Numbered from the stretch's first letter, positions 1 through 8,588 are shown. The stretch: DNA of 64,000 bases from Ancylobacter sonchi (GCF_018390695.1 NZ_JAHBGF010000046.1:372001-436000), one strand, 5' to 3'. Numbers and translations: made by a program. Notes: generated from the letters alone by a model not told the origin.

Positions 1-90
1 CGGTCGCCCTGGTCTGTGCCGGACGGGTGCCACGCCCATCGGTACGCGACCTCGGCACCTGCGCGGCGAGCGGCCGGCTGATGTGGGTTA

Positions 91-386
91 ACCGGCGACG
101 GGTTGGCGACACTCGCCTCGCACCGTGGCGTGGCGAGTGACATCGTCATGGCCGTTCGGCGCCATCCCGCCGTGGAACTGCCTGCTCGAGCTGGTCATCG
201 CCCGTACCGTGCCGTGGCGCGGGGTCGTGTTCGGCCTGGTGCTCGGCTTGTTCGGCCTCTTCCTCATCGTCGCGCCGACGCTCCCCGGCGCCCCCTAAGG
301 CGGTCATCGAGCCGGGCGATGCCGAACTTGCCGCGCTCGTCCTGATCGGCGCGGGAGCGAGCTGGTCGCTCGGGACCATCGTGTAG
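91..386 (+). pseudogene. Remnant of a DMT (EamA) family transporter
   Basis: A recognisable drug/metabolite transporter stretch is spread over all three forward frames. Frame 1 reads TGDGLATLASHRGVASD (from 91), like the usual GNGLVxWAExxVPSG motif. Frame 2 continues with WRGVVFGLVLGLFGLFLIV (from 215), a typical EamA membrane segment. Frame 3 then reads ASWSLGTIV before a stop at 384-386. At least two frameshifts are needed, so this is a decayed fragment and not a working gene. The window starts just upstream, so more of it may lie outside. The family call rests on motif resemblance only. Confidence 0.5.
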
Positions 387-496
387 CCCCCCACGGATGC
401 GGTGCCTGCAGCCGGAATGGGCGGCCAGCTTCCAGATGCTCGCCGCCAGGGTGAGGGCGCATCCGCGCGGAACCGATAAGTGATAAGTGCTGACTG

Positions 497-514
497 ACGA
501 ATATTGACATTCGT
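497..514. promoter_or_regulatory. Inverted repeat upstream of the RND pump genes, candidate TetR operator
   Basis: The sequence ACGAAT-ATTGAC-ATTCGT has perfect 6-bp arms and contains TTGACA (504-509), a consensus -35 hexamer. It lies about 120 bp before the adaptor start. A -10 box at normal spacing is not obvious. Because a TetR-type regulator closes this gene set, repressor binding here is a reasonable inference. The half-site GAAT/ATTC is shared with the palindrome at 4932-4946, but the spacing differs. Confidence 0.35.
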
Positions 515-631
515 TACTTATTGCGGCACGTTCCCTTCGCTGCGGGTGGCTCGGTGAACATGTGCCACGCCCCCGGACTTGCCGCCCGGCTCATCCGCAG
601 CGCTGCAACTTTCCAACACATCGAGGGCGCC

Positions 632-1735
632 ATGCGCGGAAGCTCATTGCTTTCCAGCTTCCTTCCGGTCATTGCCGTCACCGGGCTAGCCGCGGTGCTC
701 GCCGGCTGTGGGCCGGCGGACAGTTCGCAGCCGGAGCCCGACAAGGTCAGGCCCGTGTTGGCCCGCCCGGTCGCCTTCGAGCCGCGCATCGGCGAGCGCA
801 GCCTTGTCGGGATCATCCAGGCCCGGGTCGAAAGCGACCTCGGTTTCCGCGTTCAGGGCAAGGTTGCCAGGCGCCTCGTCAATGTGGGGGACGTGGTTCA
901 CCAGGGCGACGCGCTCGCCACCCTCGATGAGGTCGATCTCGGGCTCCAGGTCGAGCAGGCGGAAGCCGAGCGCGGTGCCGCACTCGCCGCACGCGAGCAG
1001 GCGGAAGCCGAATTCCGTCGCGCTGAACGATTGTCCAAGGATGGTTGGGCGACCGCCTCCACCCTCGATACGCGGCGCGCCGCCCTGGAAGAGGCGAAGG
1101 GCCGTCTCGCACGTGCCGAGCGCGCGCTCGACCTCGCCAGAAACGCATCGTCCTATGCCGTGCTGCGCGCCGATGCGGAGGGTGTCGTCACCTCGACCGC
1201 GGTCGAGCCGGGGCAGGTGGTGCAGCCGGGTTTCGCCGCTATTCGTCTCGCCCGTACGGCCGAGAAGGAAGCGGTTGTCGCTGTTCCGGAAACGTTCGTG
1301 GAACGTGCCCGCGCCTCGAAAGCCGTGGTCACGCTGTGGTCGGACCCGAATGCCCATTACGCAGCGACGCTGCGCGAGCTGTCGCCAGCCGCCGACCCGG
1401 CGACACGGACATATCTGGCGAAGTTCACCATGCCGACGGCGGGCGCCGACGTGCAACTGGGCATGACGGCGACCGTCACGCTGACCGAGCCGAACGCAGG
1501 TCGCGTCGTTCGCCTTCCGTTTACGGCGCTTGTCGATCAGGGCAAGGGCCCCTTCGTCTGGACGGTCGATCCAGCCGGAAAGCTCGCCGCCAAGCAGGTC
1601 ACGGTTGCGGCCTATGAGGCGAAGGATGTGCTCGTGACCTCAGGCCTTGCCGACGGTGACCGGGTTGTCCTGATCGGTGCCCAGAAGCTCGACGCCGGCG
1701 TCGCCGTCCGTGCCGTCGACCGGTTCTCGTTCTGA
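632..1735 (+). CDS. RND efflux periplasmic adaptor lipoprotein (MexA/AcrA type)
   Basis: Membrane fusion protein that links an inner-membrane RND pump to an outer-membrane channel. The ATG at 632 is chosen because it gives a clean lipoprotein signal, a hydrophobic stretch ending in LAGC, with the lipid-modified Cys near residue 27; a TTG 37 codons upstream would bury this signal. A biotinyl-lipoyl-like half follows (GFRVQGKVARRLVNVGDVV), then an alpha-helical hairpin rich in Ala, Glu and Arg, then the second lipoyl half (DAEGVVTSTAVEPGQVV) and beta-barrel domains. Length of 367 aa is normal. It ends 8 bp before the pump gene, so the two are cotranscribed. No outer-membrane factor gene lies nearby, so a TolC-like partner must be encoded elsewhere. 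Confidence 0.93.
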   Translation: MRGSSLLSSFLPVIAVTGLAAVLAGCGPADSSQPEPDKVRPVLARPVAFEPRIGERSLVGIIQARVESDLGFRVQGKVARRLVNVGDVVHQGDALATLDEVDLGLQVEQAEAERGAALAAREQAEAEFRRAERLSKDGWATASTLDTRRAALEEAKGRLARAERALDLARNASSYAVLRADAEGVVTSTAVEPGQVVQPGFAAIRLARTAEKEAVVAVPETFVERARASKAVVTLWSDPNAHYAATLRELSPAADPATRTYLAKFTMPTAGADVQLGMTATVTLTEPNAGRVVRLPFTALVDQGKGPFVWTVDPAGKLAAKQVTVAAYEAKDVLVTSGLADGDRVVLIGAQKLDAGVAVRAVDRFSF

Positions 1736-1743
1736 GCGAGGCT

Positions 1744-4700
1744 ATGACGTCCATGGATCGTTTCAACCTGTCGCGCTGGGCGGTCGAGCACCGTCCGCTC
1801 GTCCTGTTCCTGATCATCGCCATCGCGATCGCCGGGGCCGTGTCGTTCCAGCGGCTCGGACGTTCCGAGGACCCGAACTTTACCGTCAAGGTCGCGGTGC
1901 TGACCGCCGTGTGGCCGGGCGCGACCGCGCGGGAGATGCAGGACCAGGTCGCGGACCTGATCGAGAAGAAGCTTCAGGAGCTTCCGCATTTCGACAAGGT
2001 GCAGACCTATGTGAAGCCGTCCTTCACCGCGATGCAGATCACCTTTCGCGACGACACGCTGCCCGCGGAAGTCCCCGGCCTGTTCTACCAGATCCGCAAG
2101 AAGATGGATGACGTCCGTCCCTCGCTGCCGGCCGGCGTGATCGGTCCCAGCGTCAATGACGAGTATGGCGACGTCGACTCGATCCTCACCATGCTGACGG
2201 GCGACGGTGTGGATTATGCCCAGCTCAAGAAGGTCGCCGATGCGCTTCGCCAGCGGCTGCTCAAGGTGGCGGGTGTCGTCAAGGTGAACATCTATGGTGT
2301 GCAGCAGGAGCGCATCTTCGTCGAGTTCAGCCATGCCAAGCTGGCCACGCTCGGAGTGACGCCGCAGGCGATCTTCGATTCACTCGCCCGACAGAACGAC
2401 GTCACGCCCGCCGGCACGGTGGAGACCGACACGCGCCGTATTCCTCTGCGGGTTACCGGAGCGCTCGACGGTGTCAAGGCGGTGGCGGAGACCCCGGTTG
2501 AATCGGGTGGGCGTACCTTCCGGCTGGGCGACATCGCCACCATCACGCGCGGCTTCGTCGACCCGCCGGACTTCCTCGTCCGCCAGCGCGGCCAACCGGC
2601 GCTGGGCGTCGGCGTGGTCATGGCGCGCGGCGCGAACATCCTGAAATTCGGCGAGGACGTCCTTGCCGAGACCCGCGCCTTCCAGGCGGAGGTGCCGCAG
2701 GGCGTTTCCTTCGAGCAGATCGCCGACCAGCCCGAGATCGTCGAGGAATCGATCTGGGAGTTCGAGCGCTCCTTCGTCGAGGCATTGGCGATCGTGCTCG
2801 GCGTCTCGTTCCTGTCCCTCGGGTGGCGCACGGGCATCGTGGTGGCGCTATCCGTGCCGCTGGTGCTCGCCGCGACCTTCGTCGTCATGTACGCGCTCGG
2901 CATGGACCTGCACCGCATCACCCTCGGCGCACTGATCATCGCGCTCGGGTTGCTGGTCGACGATGCCATCATCGCCGTGGAGATGATGGTCGTGAAGATG
3001 GAGCAGGGCTACGACCGCATGGCGGCAGCGGCCTTCGCCTGGACATCCACCGCCTTCCCGATGCTCACCGGGACCGCGGTCACCGTTGCGGGCTTCCTTC
3101 CCGTGGGTTTCGCGAAGTCCGCGGCGGGGGAATATGCCGGCGGCATCTTCTGGGTGGTCGGCATTGCACTCGCTGCCTCGTGGATCGTCGCCGTGGTATT
3201 CACGCCCTATCTTGGCGTCATGCTTCTGCCCTCGTCGCTCGCAAAGGCCGGTGCGCACGAAGACCACGACGCGATCTACCAGACCCGCCTCTATCGCGGT
3301 CTGCGCGCGGTGATCCGCGCCTGCGTGCGGTGGCGGATCACGACCGTCGCAATCACGGTCGCCATCTTCTTCACTTCCGTCGTCGGTTTCGGACTGGTCC
3401 AGCAGCAGTTCTTTCCGCTTTCCGAGCGCAAGGAGCTTTTCCTCCAGCTTCGCCTTCCCGAAGGATCCTCGATTAGCGCGACGACCCGTATCGTCAGTGA
3501 AGCGGAGAAACTGATCGGCCAGGCCGATCCCGATATCCAGACCTTCACCGCCTATGTCGGACAGGGCTCGCCCCGCTTCTGGCTGGGCCTGAACCCGACC
3601 TTGCCCAACGAGGCTTTCGCCGAAGTCGTGATCCTGACCCGGTCCATCGAGGGTCGCGAGCGGGTGAAGAAGCGGCTCGAAGCCGCCGTCGACTCCGGTG
3701 CCCTCGCCGGGGCGCGCGTGCGCGTCGACCGCTTCTCCTTCGGGCCGCCGGTCGGCTTTCCGGTACAGTTCCGCGTTATCGGGCCGGACCCGATGAAGGT
3801 GCGCGCGATCGCCTATCAGGTCCGCGATGCGCTGCGTGCCAATCCCGATGCGATCGACCCGCATCTCGACTGGAACGAGATGTCGCCATCGGTGCAGCTC
3901 GTGGTCGACCAGGAGCGCGCCCGCGCACTCGGGCTCAACGTTCAGGATGTATCGCAAACCCTGCAGACCCTGATCTCGGGTCTCACCGTCACCACGGTTC
4001 GGGACGGCGTCGAGCAGGTGGGCGTGGTGGCCCGCGCGACCGCCGACGAGAGGCTGGACCTCGGCCATGTCGGCGACCTGACGATCGTCGCCCGCAACGG
4101 CATCGCCGTGCCCCTGTCGCAGGTCGCCCGGCTCGACTATGTGCAGGAAGATCCGATCCTGTGGCGGCGCAACCGCGACACGGCGATCACCGTACGGGCC
4201 GATGTGGTCGACGGTGTCCAGCCCCCCGACGTGACGGCGCGGATCCTGCCGCTGCTGCAGCCGATCAAGGACGGTCTCGAGCCCGGCTACCGCATAGAGA
4301 CCGGCGGCGCGGTCGAGGAATCGGAGAAGGCGAATGCCGCGCTGTTCGTCGTCTTCCCGATCATGTTCCTTGCCATGCTCACCTTGCTGATGCTCCAGCT
4401 GCAGAGCTTCTCGCGACTCGCTCTGGTGTTCGCGACAGCTCCGCTCGGGCTGATCGGAACCTCGGCGGGCCTGCTCATCGCCCAGAAGCCGTTCGGCTTT
4501 GTGGCCCTGCTCGGAGTGATCGCGCTCGCCGGGATGATCATGCGCAACACCGTGATCCTCGTCGACCAGATCGAGAGCGACGTCGCCTCGGGCTCCCACA
4601 CGCGCGGAGAGGCCATCATCGAGGCGACCGTCCGGCGGGCACGGCCGGTGGTGCTGACGGCGCTGGCCGCGATCCTCGCGATGATCCCGCTTTCGTCGAG

Positions 4701-4899
4701 CGCGTTCTGGAGCCCGATGGCGGTCACGATCATGGGCGGACTGTTTGTCGCGACCTTCTTGACCATCCTGTTCCTGCCCGCGCTCTACGCACTCTGCTTT
4801 CGAAACTCGCTCAACGAGCGCGGCCTGCCGGCCGCACACATGGGAGGGGATGCCGCGGCAGGCACGCATCCGGCTCTGGCTGTTGAAGGACAACGCTAG
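1744..4899 (+). CDS. RND efflux pump inner-membrane permease
   Basis: Proton-driven multidrug-type exporter of 1051 aa, the normal size for the AcrB/MexB superfamily. The first membrane segment is at about residues 17-36, followed by the large periplasmic loop. The motif GLLVDDAIIAVE carries the paired Asp residues 406/407 of the proton relay. The second half repeats the architecture, and the TM10 motif reads GMIMRNTVILVDQI, with Arg934 where AcrB has Lys940, a conservative change. The sequence resembles the shorter, less studied RND branch found in alphaproteobacteria more than E. coli AcrB itself, so substrates cannot be predicted. It sits between the adaptor gene (8-bp gap) and a TetR gene. 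Confidence 0.93.
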   Translation: MTSMDRFNLSRWAVEHRPLVLFLIIAIAIAGAVSFQRLGRSEDPNFTVKVAVLTAVWPGATAREMQDQVADLIEKKLQELPHFDKVQTYVKPSFTAMQITFRDDTLPAEVPGLFYQIRKKMDDVRPSLPAGVIGPSVNDEYGDVDSILTMLTGDGVDYAQLKKVADALRQRLLKVAGVVKVNIYGVQQERIFVEFSHAKLATLGVTPQAIFDSLARQNDVTPAGTVETDTRRIPLRVTGALDGVKAVAETPVESGGRTFRLGDIATITRGFVDPPDFLVRQRGQPALGVGVVMARGANILKFGEDVLAETRAFQAEVPQGVSFEQIADQPEIVEESIWEFERSFVEALAIVLGVSFLSLGWRTGIVVALSVPLVLAATFVVMYALGMDLHRITLGALIIALGLLVDDAIIAVEMMVVKMEQGYDRMAAAAFAWTSTAFPMLTGTAVTVAGFLPVGFAKSAAGEYAGGIFWVVGIALAASWIVAVVFTPYLGVMLLPSSLAKAGAHEDHDAIYQTRLYRGLRAVIRACVRWRITTVAITVAIFFTSVVGFGLVQQQFFPLSERKELFLQLRLPEGSSISATTRIVSEAEKLIGQADPDIQTFTAYVGQGSPRFWLGLNPTLPNEAFAEVVILTRSIEGRERVKKRLEAAVDSGALAGARVRVDRFSFGPPVGFPVQFRVIGPDPMKVRAIAYQVRDALRANPDAIDPHLDWNEMSPSVQLVVDQERARALGLNVQDVSQTLQTLISGLTVTTVRDGVEQVGVVARATADERLDLGHVGDLTIVARNGIAVPLSQVARLDYVQEDPILWRRNRDTAITVRADVVDGVQPPDVTARILPLLQPIKDGLEPGYRIETGGAVEESEKANAALFVVFPIMFLAMLTLLMLQLQSFSRLALVFATAPLGLIGTSAGLLIAQKPFGFVALLGVIALAGMIMRNTVILVDQIESDVASGSHTRGEAIIEATVRRARPVVLTALAAILAMIPLSSSAFWSPMAVTIMGGLFVATFLTILFLPALYALCFRNSLNERGLPAAHMGGDAAAGTHPALAVEGQR

Positions 4900-4931
4900 G
4901 ACATGTCCCTCATGGCTGTTTGGGAGTAGAC

Positions 4932-4946
4932 TGAATGGACCATTCA
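4932..4946. promoter_or_regulatory. Perfect palindrome over the TetR start codon, likely autoregulatory operator
   Basis: TGAATGG-A-CCATTCA is a perfect 7-bp inverted repeat with one central base. The ATG of the regulator gene (4935) lies inside it. A weaker second copy (GAATGACCGTTC) follows at about 4973-4984 inside the coding region. GAAT/ATTC-type palindromes are common TetR-family operators, so autorepression is the likely role. Confidence 0.5.
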
Positions 4947-5585
4947 TCGAGTGCCGCCGCCCGAATGACCGTTCAGTCCCAGAGCTCCAGCCGCCGTCAG
5001 GACGGCTCGGAGGGGCAGCGCGAGATTCTCGCCGCCGCGCAGAAGCTGTTCACGACGATCGGCTACCGTAAGACCACGGTGGCCGATATCGCGGCCGAGC
5101 TCGGCATGAGCCCTGCCAATGTTTACCGCTTCTTCGACAGCAAGAAATCGATCAATGAAGGGGTCGCCGAGCTTCTGCTCGACGGGATCGTGGCCGATCT
5201 GGCAGTGATCGCGGCGTCCACGGCGCGCCCTTCGACGCGGCTTGCCGAATTCCTTCGGACACTGGCGCGGCTCAGCGACGAGCGCTTCATGACCAATAGC
5301 CGTGTGAACGACATGGTCGAGGACGCGATGACGGAGAGCTGGAGCGTCTGCGTGCGCTATGCCGAGCGTGTCCAGGCGATGGTCGCGCGCATCGTCGAGG
5401 ACGGCCGGGTTTCAGGCGAGTTCAGTATCGAGGACGCGGCGATCGGCGCGGGTTGCGTGAAGGTGGCGATGACCTGTTTCATGCATCCCACCATGATGGC
5501 GCTCAGCACAGATTTCGACAGGCCCGGGATCGAGGAGGTCATCGCCTTCATACTGCGCGGCCTCGGTCAAAAGGCGGCGGGCTGA
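4935..5585 (+). CDS. TetR/AcrR family transcriptional regulator
   Basis: One-component repressor of 216 aa, expected to control the preceding efflux genes and itself. The N-terminal helix-turn-helix is clear (TTVADIAAELGMSPANVYRF, around residues 49-68). The C-terminal ligand domain is of the type often paired with RND pumps. The ATG at 4935 follows a GGGAG ribosome site (4922-4926); a second in-frame ATG at 4965 lacks one. The gene lies 35 bp after the pump in the same direction, and a palindrome covers its start codon. The inducer is unknown. Confidence 0.9.
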   Translation: MDHSSSAAARMTVQSQSSSRRQDGSEGQREILAAAQKLFTTIGYRKTTVADIAAELGMSPANVYRFFDSKKSINEGVAELLLDGIVADLAVIAASTARPSTRLAEFLRTLARLSDERFMTNSRVNDMVEDAMTESWSVCVRYAERVQAMVARIVEDGRVSGEFSIEDAAIGAGCVKVAMTCFMHPTMMALSTDFDRPGIEEVIAFILRGLGQKAAG

Positions 5586-5739
5586 AGCGCGCGTCGGTCG
5601 GCACGGCGCCCGATCCAGGACGGCGCCTGTCTTGCCATGATGATGCCTGTCCTGCTCATGCGTCCGCTTCGCGGCGCCGTGCACCGTTTCATCGATGCCG
5701 TGCGCGGCAGAATCTCTCTCGAGAGGGAGGCGTACGCGC

Positions 5740-6189
5740 TCAGACCGTGCCGCGCAGCTGCGCCACCAGCGCCTCGATGGCGAGCTCGTAGCCCATCGGG
5801 CCGGCGCCGATGATGCAGCCGGTCACCGCGGCCGAGAGCGGCGAGAAATGCCGCAGCTTCTCGCGCTTGAACACGTTGCTCACATGCACCTGGAACGCCG
5901 GCTTGCCGAGCGCCGACAGGGCGTCGAGGATGCCGATCGAGCCATAGGACAGGCTGGCGGCGTTGATGATGATGCCGTCCGCCTCGGTGCGCGCCTCCTG
6001 GAGCCAGTCGATCAGCACGCCCTCATGGTTGGACTGGCGGAAGCGCAGCGTGGCGCCGAGGCCGGCCGCCTTCGCCTCGCAGCGCGCGCCGATGTCGGCC
6101 AGCGTCAGGCTGCCATAGGGGCCGGTGGGGTCGAGCCCATAGAGATTGGCGTTGGGGCCGTTGACGACGTCGATACGCAGGGCGGTCAC
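5740..6189 (-). CDS. AroQ-like protein (type II dehydroquinase fold) lacking key catalytic residues
   Basis: The 149-aa protein aligns end to end with type II 3-dehydroquinate dehydratases (NGPN, RQSNHEG, VHVSN, GYELAIEAL). Conserved are Asn13, the Tyr25 that normally acts as base, Asn76, His102, Arg109 and Arg113. But the lid motif LGxREP reads YGLDPT, so the essential lid Arg is gone, and NPGAYTHTS reads NAASLSYGS, so the substrate-binding His is gone. It is therefore unlikely to be the shikimate enzyme and more likely acts on another substrate of the linked catabolic cluster. The GTG at 6189 is the only start matching the family N-terminus. It is the last gene of the leftward run, 109 bp after the GST-like gene. 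Confidence 0.82.
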   Translation of the reverse strand: MTALRIDVVNGPNANLYGLDPTGPYGSLTLADIGARCEAKAAGLGATLRFRQSNHEGVLIDWLQEARTEADGIIINAASLSYGSIGILDALSALGKPAFQVHVSNVFKREKLRHFSPLSAAVTGCIIGAGPMGYELAIEALVAQLRGTV

Positions 6190-6298
6190 GGGCAGGCTCC
6201 GCAGGGGGACGAGACTTCGGGATGCAGGCTTGGAACAGGGGAGGGGCGCGGGCCGGGCGCCCGCGCCGCCTTTCGCTCGGGAGGCGGACGCGATGGGG

Positions 6299-6919
6299 TC
6301 AGGCGACGTGCTCGCGCGGGCGCGTCGCCGCCATGGACGGGCGCTCGTCGAAGGCGGCGAACCATGCCGTCGCCTGCGGCCGGCCCTCGCGCCAGTTGAG
6401 GTGCGCATAGCGGAAGTCGAGATAGCCGAGCGCGCAGCCCAGCGTGATCGTGCCGATCGTCACCGTGTCCGGCAGCTCCGGCGCCAGCGCCTCGATGCGG
6501 TCGAGCGCGCCGGCGATCTTGGCGAGTTGCGCCTTCGTCCAGTCCGGCCAGCGCAGATCCGCCGGGCGCGGCACCGTCTCGTAGCGGTTGGCGATGGCGG
6601 CATCGAGCAGCCCGTCGCCGAGCGCCTGCTGGGTCAGCGCCGCCCAGCGCGCCGGGCCGGCGGGCGGGAACAGCGCGGTGTCGCCGGCGGTGGCGGCGAG
6701 GTACTCGCAGATCACCGGGCTATCGAACAGCACGCTGCCGTCGTCGAGCACCAGCGCCGGGATCTTGCCGAGCGGGTTGAGGTCGACCAGCGCCGGGTCG
6801 CGGGTGAGCGGGCTCGCCGGGTTGAACTCGACTTCCAGCTTGCCGGCGAGGCCGGTCTCGTGGGCGACCGCCATCACCTTGCGGACGAAGGGCGAGGTCG
6901 GAGCATAGATCAGCTTCAC
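6299..6919 (-). CDS. Glutathione S-transferase family protein
   Basis: The 206-aa protein has an N-terminal thioredoxin-like domain starting KLIYAPTSPFVRKV, with the cis-Pro motif GKIPALV and the glutathione-binding pair DS (FDSPVICEYL). An all-helical C-terminal domain follows, including the DxxxGxxL-like helix (ITLGCALGYLDFRY). A catabolic GST could open, isomerise or detoxify a pathway intermediate; no specific reaction can be assigned. The GTG start at 6919 overlaps the stop of the upstream gene by 4 bp (GTGA), which points to translational coupling. Confidence 0.88.
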   Translation of the reverse strand: MKLIYAPTSPFVRKVMAVAHETGLAGKLEVEFNPASPLTRDPALVDLNPLGKIPALVLDDGSVLFDSPVICEYLAATAGDTALFPPAGPARWAALTQQALGDGLLDAAIANRYETVPRPADLRWPDWTKAQLAKIAGALDRIEALAPELPDTVTIGTITLGCALGYLDFRYAHLNWREGRPQATAWFAAFDERPSMAATRPREHVA

Positions 6920-7341
6920 GGTATCTGGTCCTCCGCGCCGATGGCGGCCAGACCCGCCCGCGCCACTTCCACGTCCTCGGCGCCCTTGCCGGAGCCCACC
7001 CCGATGGCGCCGACGCACTGGCCGTCGATGATGATCGGCAGGCCGCCTTCGAGATTGGTCAGCCGCTGGCCGGCGGCGAGCGACAGCTTCACCTCGTCCT
7101 TGGGGTTCAGCCGCGAGGAGGGCTGGCGATGCGAGGCGGCGGTGACCGCCTTGGACATCGAGGTCTCGCGGGACAAGAGCTTGGCGCCGTCCATGCGGAT
7201 ATAGGCGAGGAGGTTGCCCCCCTCGTCGACGATGGTGATGTTCTGCGGCACGCCGAGTTCGGTCGCTTTGGCGAGCGCACCATGCAGCGCCTTCAACGCG
7301 CCGTCATGGGTCAGCTTGAGGGCAGGGCGGGTGACCGACAT
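6916..7341 (-). CDS. GlcG/HbpS family (DUF336) protein
   Basis: The protein of about 141 aa has the family pattern: ALHGALAKATELGVPQNITIVD, the central SxxKAxTAA helix (SMSKAVTAASHR) and the C-terminal GGLPI and GAIGVGSG loops. Members bind haem or small ligands and often sit in glycolate, propanediol or aromatic catabolic operons; their exact role is usually unknown. The ATG at 7341, with GAGG upstream, is preferred; an in-frame ATG at 7356 would overlap the DUF1028 gene by 8 bp. It is tightly packed between the DUF1028 and GST-like genes, so it belongs to the same operon. Confidence 0.85.
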   Translation of the reverse strand: MSVTRPALKLTHDGALKALHGALAKATELGVPQNITIVDEGGNLLAYIRMDGAKLLSRETSMSKAVTAASHRQPSSRLNPKDEVKLSLAAGQRLTNLEGGLPIIIDGQCVGAIGVGSGKGAEDVEVARAGLAAIGAEDQIP

Positions 7342-7348
7342 GGCAGCC

Positions 7349-8026
7349 TCACTCATCGCCCGGCACGCCGTAGGACGGCGCGGTGGACGGGTCGAGGGCG
7401 CGGGTGACATAGGCTTCGAGCTGCGGCTTCCACAGCTCCCACAGCGCCGCCAGCTCGGCCATGACATCGCCGTCCGACCAGTCGATGCGCAGATCGGCGA
7501 CCGGCCAGGCCACCTTGTCGACGATCAGCATGCCGACCGAGTGCACCGGGCCTTCCTCGCCGCCGGCCTTCACCGCCGCCTGCATGGCGGCGACCAGCCG
7601 GTCGCCGAGATCGGCGTCGGGCATCGACAGGAAGCTGTCGACCATCGCCTGCGGCACCGCCTTCGAGGACAGGAGGTTGCCCGCCGCCGCCACGTCGGGG
7701 GCAAAGGCGATGGTGTGGGTGCCGAGCGTCTTCACGCCGGAATGGCCGGCCGACCGGCCGGTCTTGCCCAGCACCACCACCTGCCGGTAGTCGAAATGCG
7801 GTGCCTCTTCCTTGAAGCGGGCCATCACCTCGTCGGCGGAAAGACCCTGTGCCAGGAGGTCGAGGCCCTTGGGGCCGAGCGTCGGGTCGGTGATGTTCTG
7901 CGTCGCCACCACGCCGACGCCGGCGCGGGCATGGGCGCAGCGCGCCGCCACCGCCGGCGAGGAGGACGACACCGCGATGCCGAAGCGCCCGGTGCGGGCG
8001 CAGCGGGCGGAGATGGAGAAGGTCAC
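7349..8026 (-). CDS. DUF1028 family Ntn-type hydrolase
   Basis: The 225-aa protein starts VTFSISARCARTGRFGIAVS, the hallmark N-terminus of DUF1028 proteins, which have an Ntn-hydrolase-like fold. The GTG at 8026 follows GAAAGG at good spacing, and the upstream TTG at 8041 is less likely. Further family motifs are GVGVVATQNITDP, GLDLLAQGLSADE and a C-terminal DLRIDWSDGDVMAELAALWE segment. The biochemical function of the family is not established. In this operon, amide or lactam hydrolysis is a plausible role by inference. A hairpin repeat separates it from the RidA-like gene upstream. Confidence 0.85.
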   Translation of the reverse strand: MTFSISARCARTGRFGIAVSSSSPAVAARCAHARAGVGVVATQNITDPTLGPKGLDLLAQGLSADEVMARFKEEAPHFDYRQVVVLGKTGRSAGHSGVKTLGTHTIAFAPDVAAAGNLLSSKAVPQAMVDSFLSMPDADLGDRLVAAMQAAVKAGGEEGPVHSVGMLIVDKVAWPVADLRIDWSDGDVMAELAALWELWKPQLEAYVTRALDPSTAPSYGVPGDE

Positions 8027-8038
8027 GTCGGCGCCTTT

Positions 8039-8100
8039 CAAAGCATTTTCAAGCGAAGTGGGTACCGGCTCGCGTGAAGAAAATGCGGTAAAACAAAAGG
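8039..8100. repeat. Dispersed hairpin repeat, copy 1
   Basis: Outer arms GCATTTTC (8043-8050) and GAAAATGC (8079-8086) enclose a ~28-nt core with inner GCGA/TCGC pairing. A second copy occurs at 18956-18999. It lies in the 118-bp gap between the RidA-like and DUF1028 genes, inside an otherwise tight operon. The pattern (TTTTCAAGCGAAGTGG...CGCGTGAAGAAAA) matches a class of short palindromic intergenic repeats that I recall as common in Rhizobiales. Confidence 0.75.
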
Positions 8101-8144
8101 TTGCTGCATTTTCGTGGTTCAGGGAAACGCGGAAATACAGCAGC

Positions 8145-8567
8145 TCAGGCGGCGTCGGGGATGACGGCGGTCACTTCGATCTCGACCAGCCATTCCGGCC
8201 GGGCGAGCGCCGGCACCACGAGGCCGGTGGAGCAGGGGAATACGCCGGCCAGCCACTTGCCCATCTCCAGATAGACGGCTTCACGGTAGCGGATGTCGGT
8301 GACGTAGACGACGATGCGGCAGATATGGCTCATGTCGCTGCCGGCTTCCTCCAGCAGCAGCTTGATGTTGGCCATCGCCTTCTCGGTCTGCTTGCCGGCA
8401 TCGCCGACATGGAGGCTCTCGCGGGTGTCGAGATCCTGCGCCACCTGCCCGCGCAGGAACACCATGGTGCCCCGAGCCACCACGCCCTGCGACAGGTCGT
8501 TGTTCAGCTTCTGCTCGGGATAGGTTTCCTTGGTGTTGAACGGGCGGATGCGGGTGTGCACGACCAT
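8145..8567 (-). CDS. RidA family protein without the catalytic arginine
   Basis: The 140-aa trimeric-type Rid protein has the family core GQVAQDLDTRESL, AMANIKLLLEEAGSDMSHI and VEIEVTAVIP. In true RidA the active-site Arg follows the P-A of a PAR(S/T) motif; here the segment is FPCSTGLVV, so Ser113 replaces that Arg. Imine/enamine deamination of the RidA type is therefore doubtful, and it fits the Rid subfamilies that act inside catabolic operons (compare RutC next to a flavin monooxygenase in uracil breakdown). It is cotranscribed with the M20 deacylase (21-bp gap). Confidence 0.87.
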   Translation of the reverse strand: MVVHTRIRPFNTKETYPEQKLNNDLSQGVVARGTMVFLRGQVAQDLDTRESLHVGDAGKQTEKAMANIKLLLEEAGSDMSHICRIVVYVTDIRYREAVYLEMGKWLAGVFPCSTGLVVPALARPEWLVEIEVTAVIPDAA

Positions 8568-8588
8568 GGGAGTGACCTCGTTGGGAGT

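Noticed and set aside
2848..4947. Long leftward open frame (699 codons) opposite the RND permease
   Set aside because: Low-complexity Arg/His/Glu-rich translation, an antisense shadow of the permease gene in GC-rich DNA.
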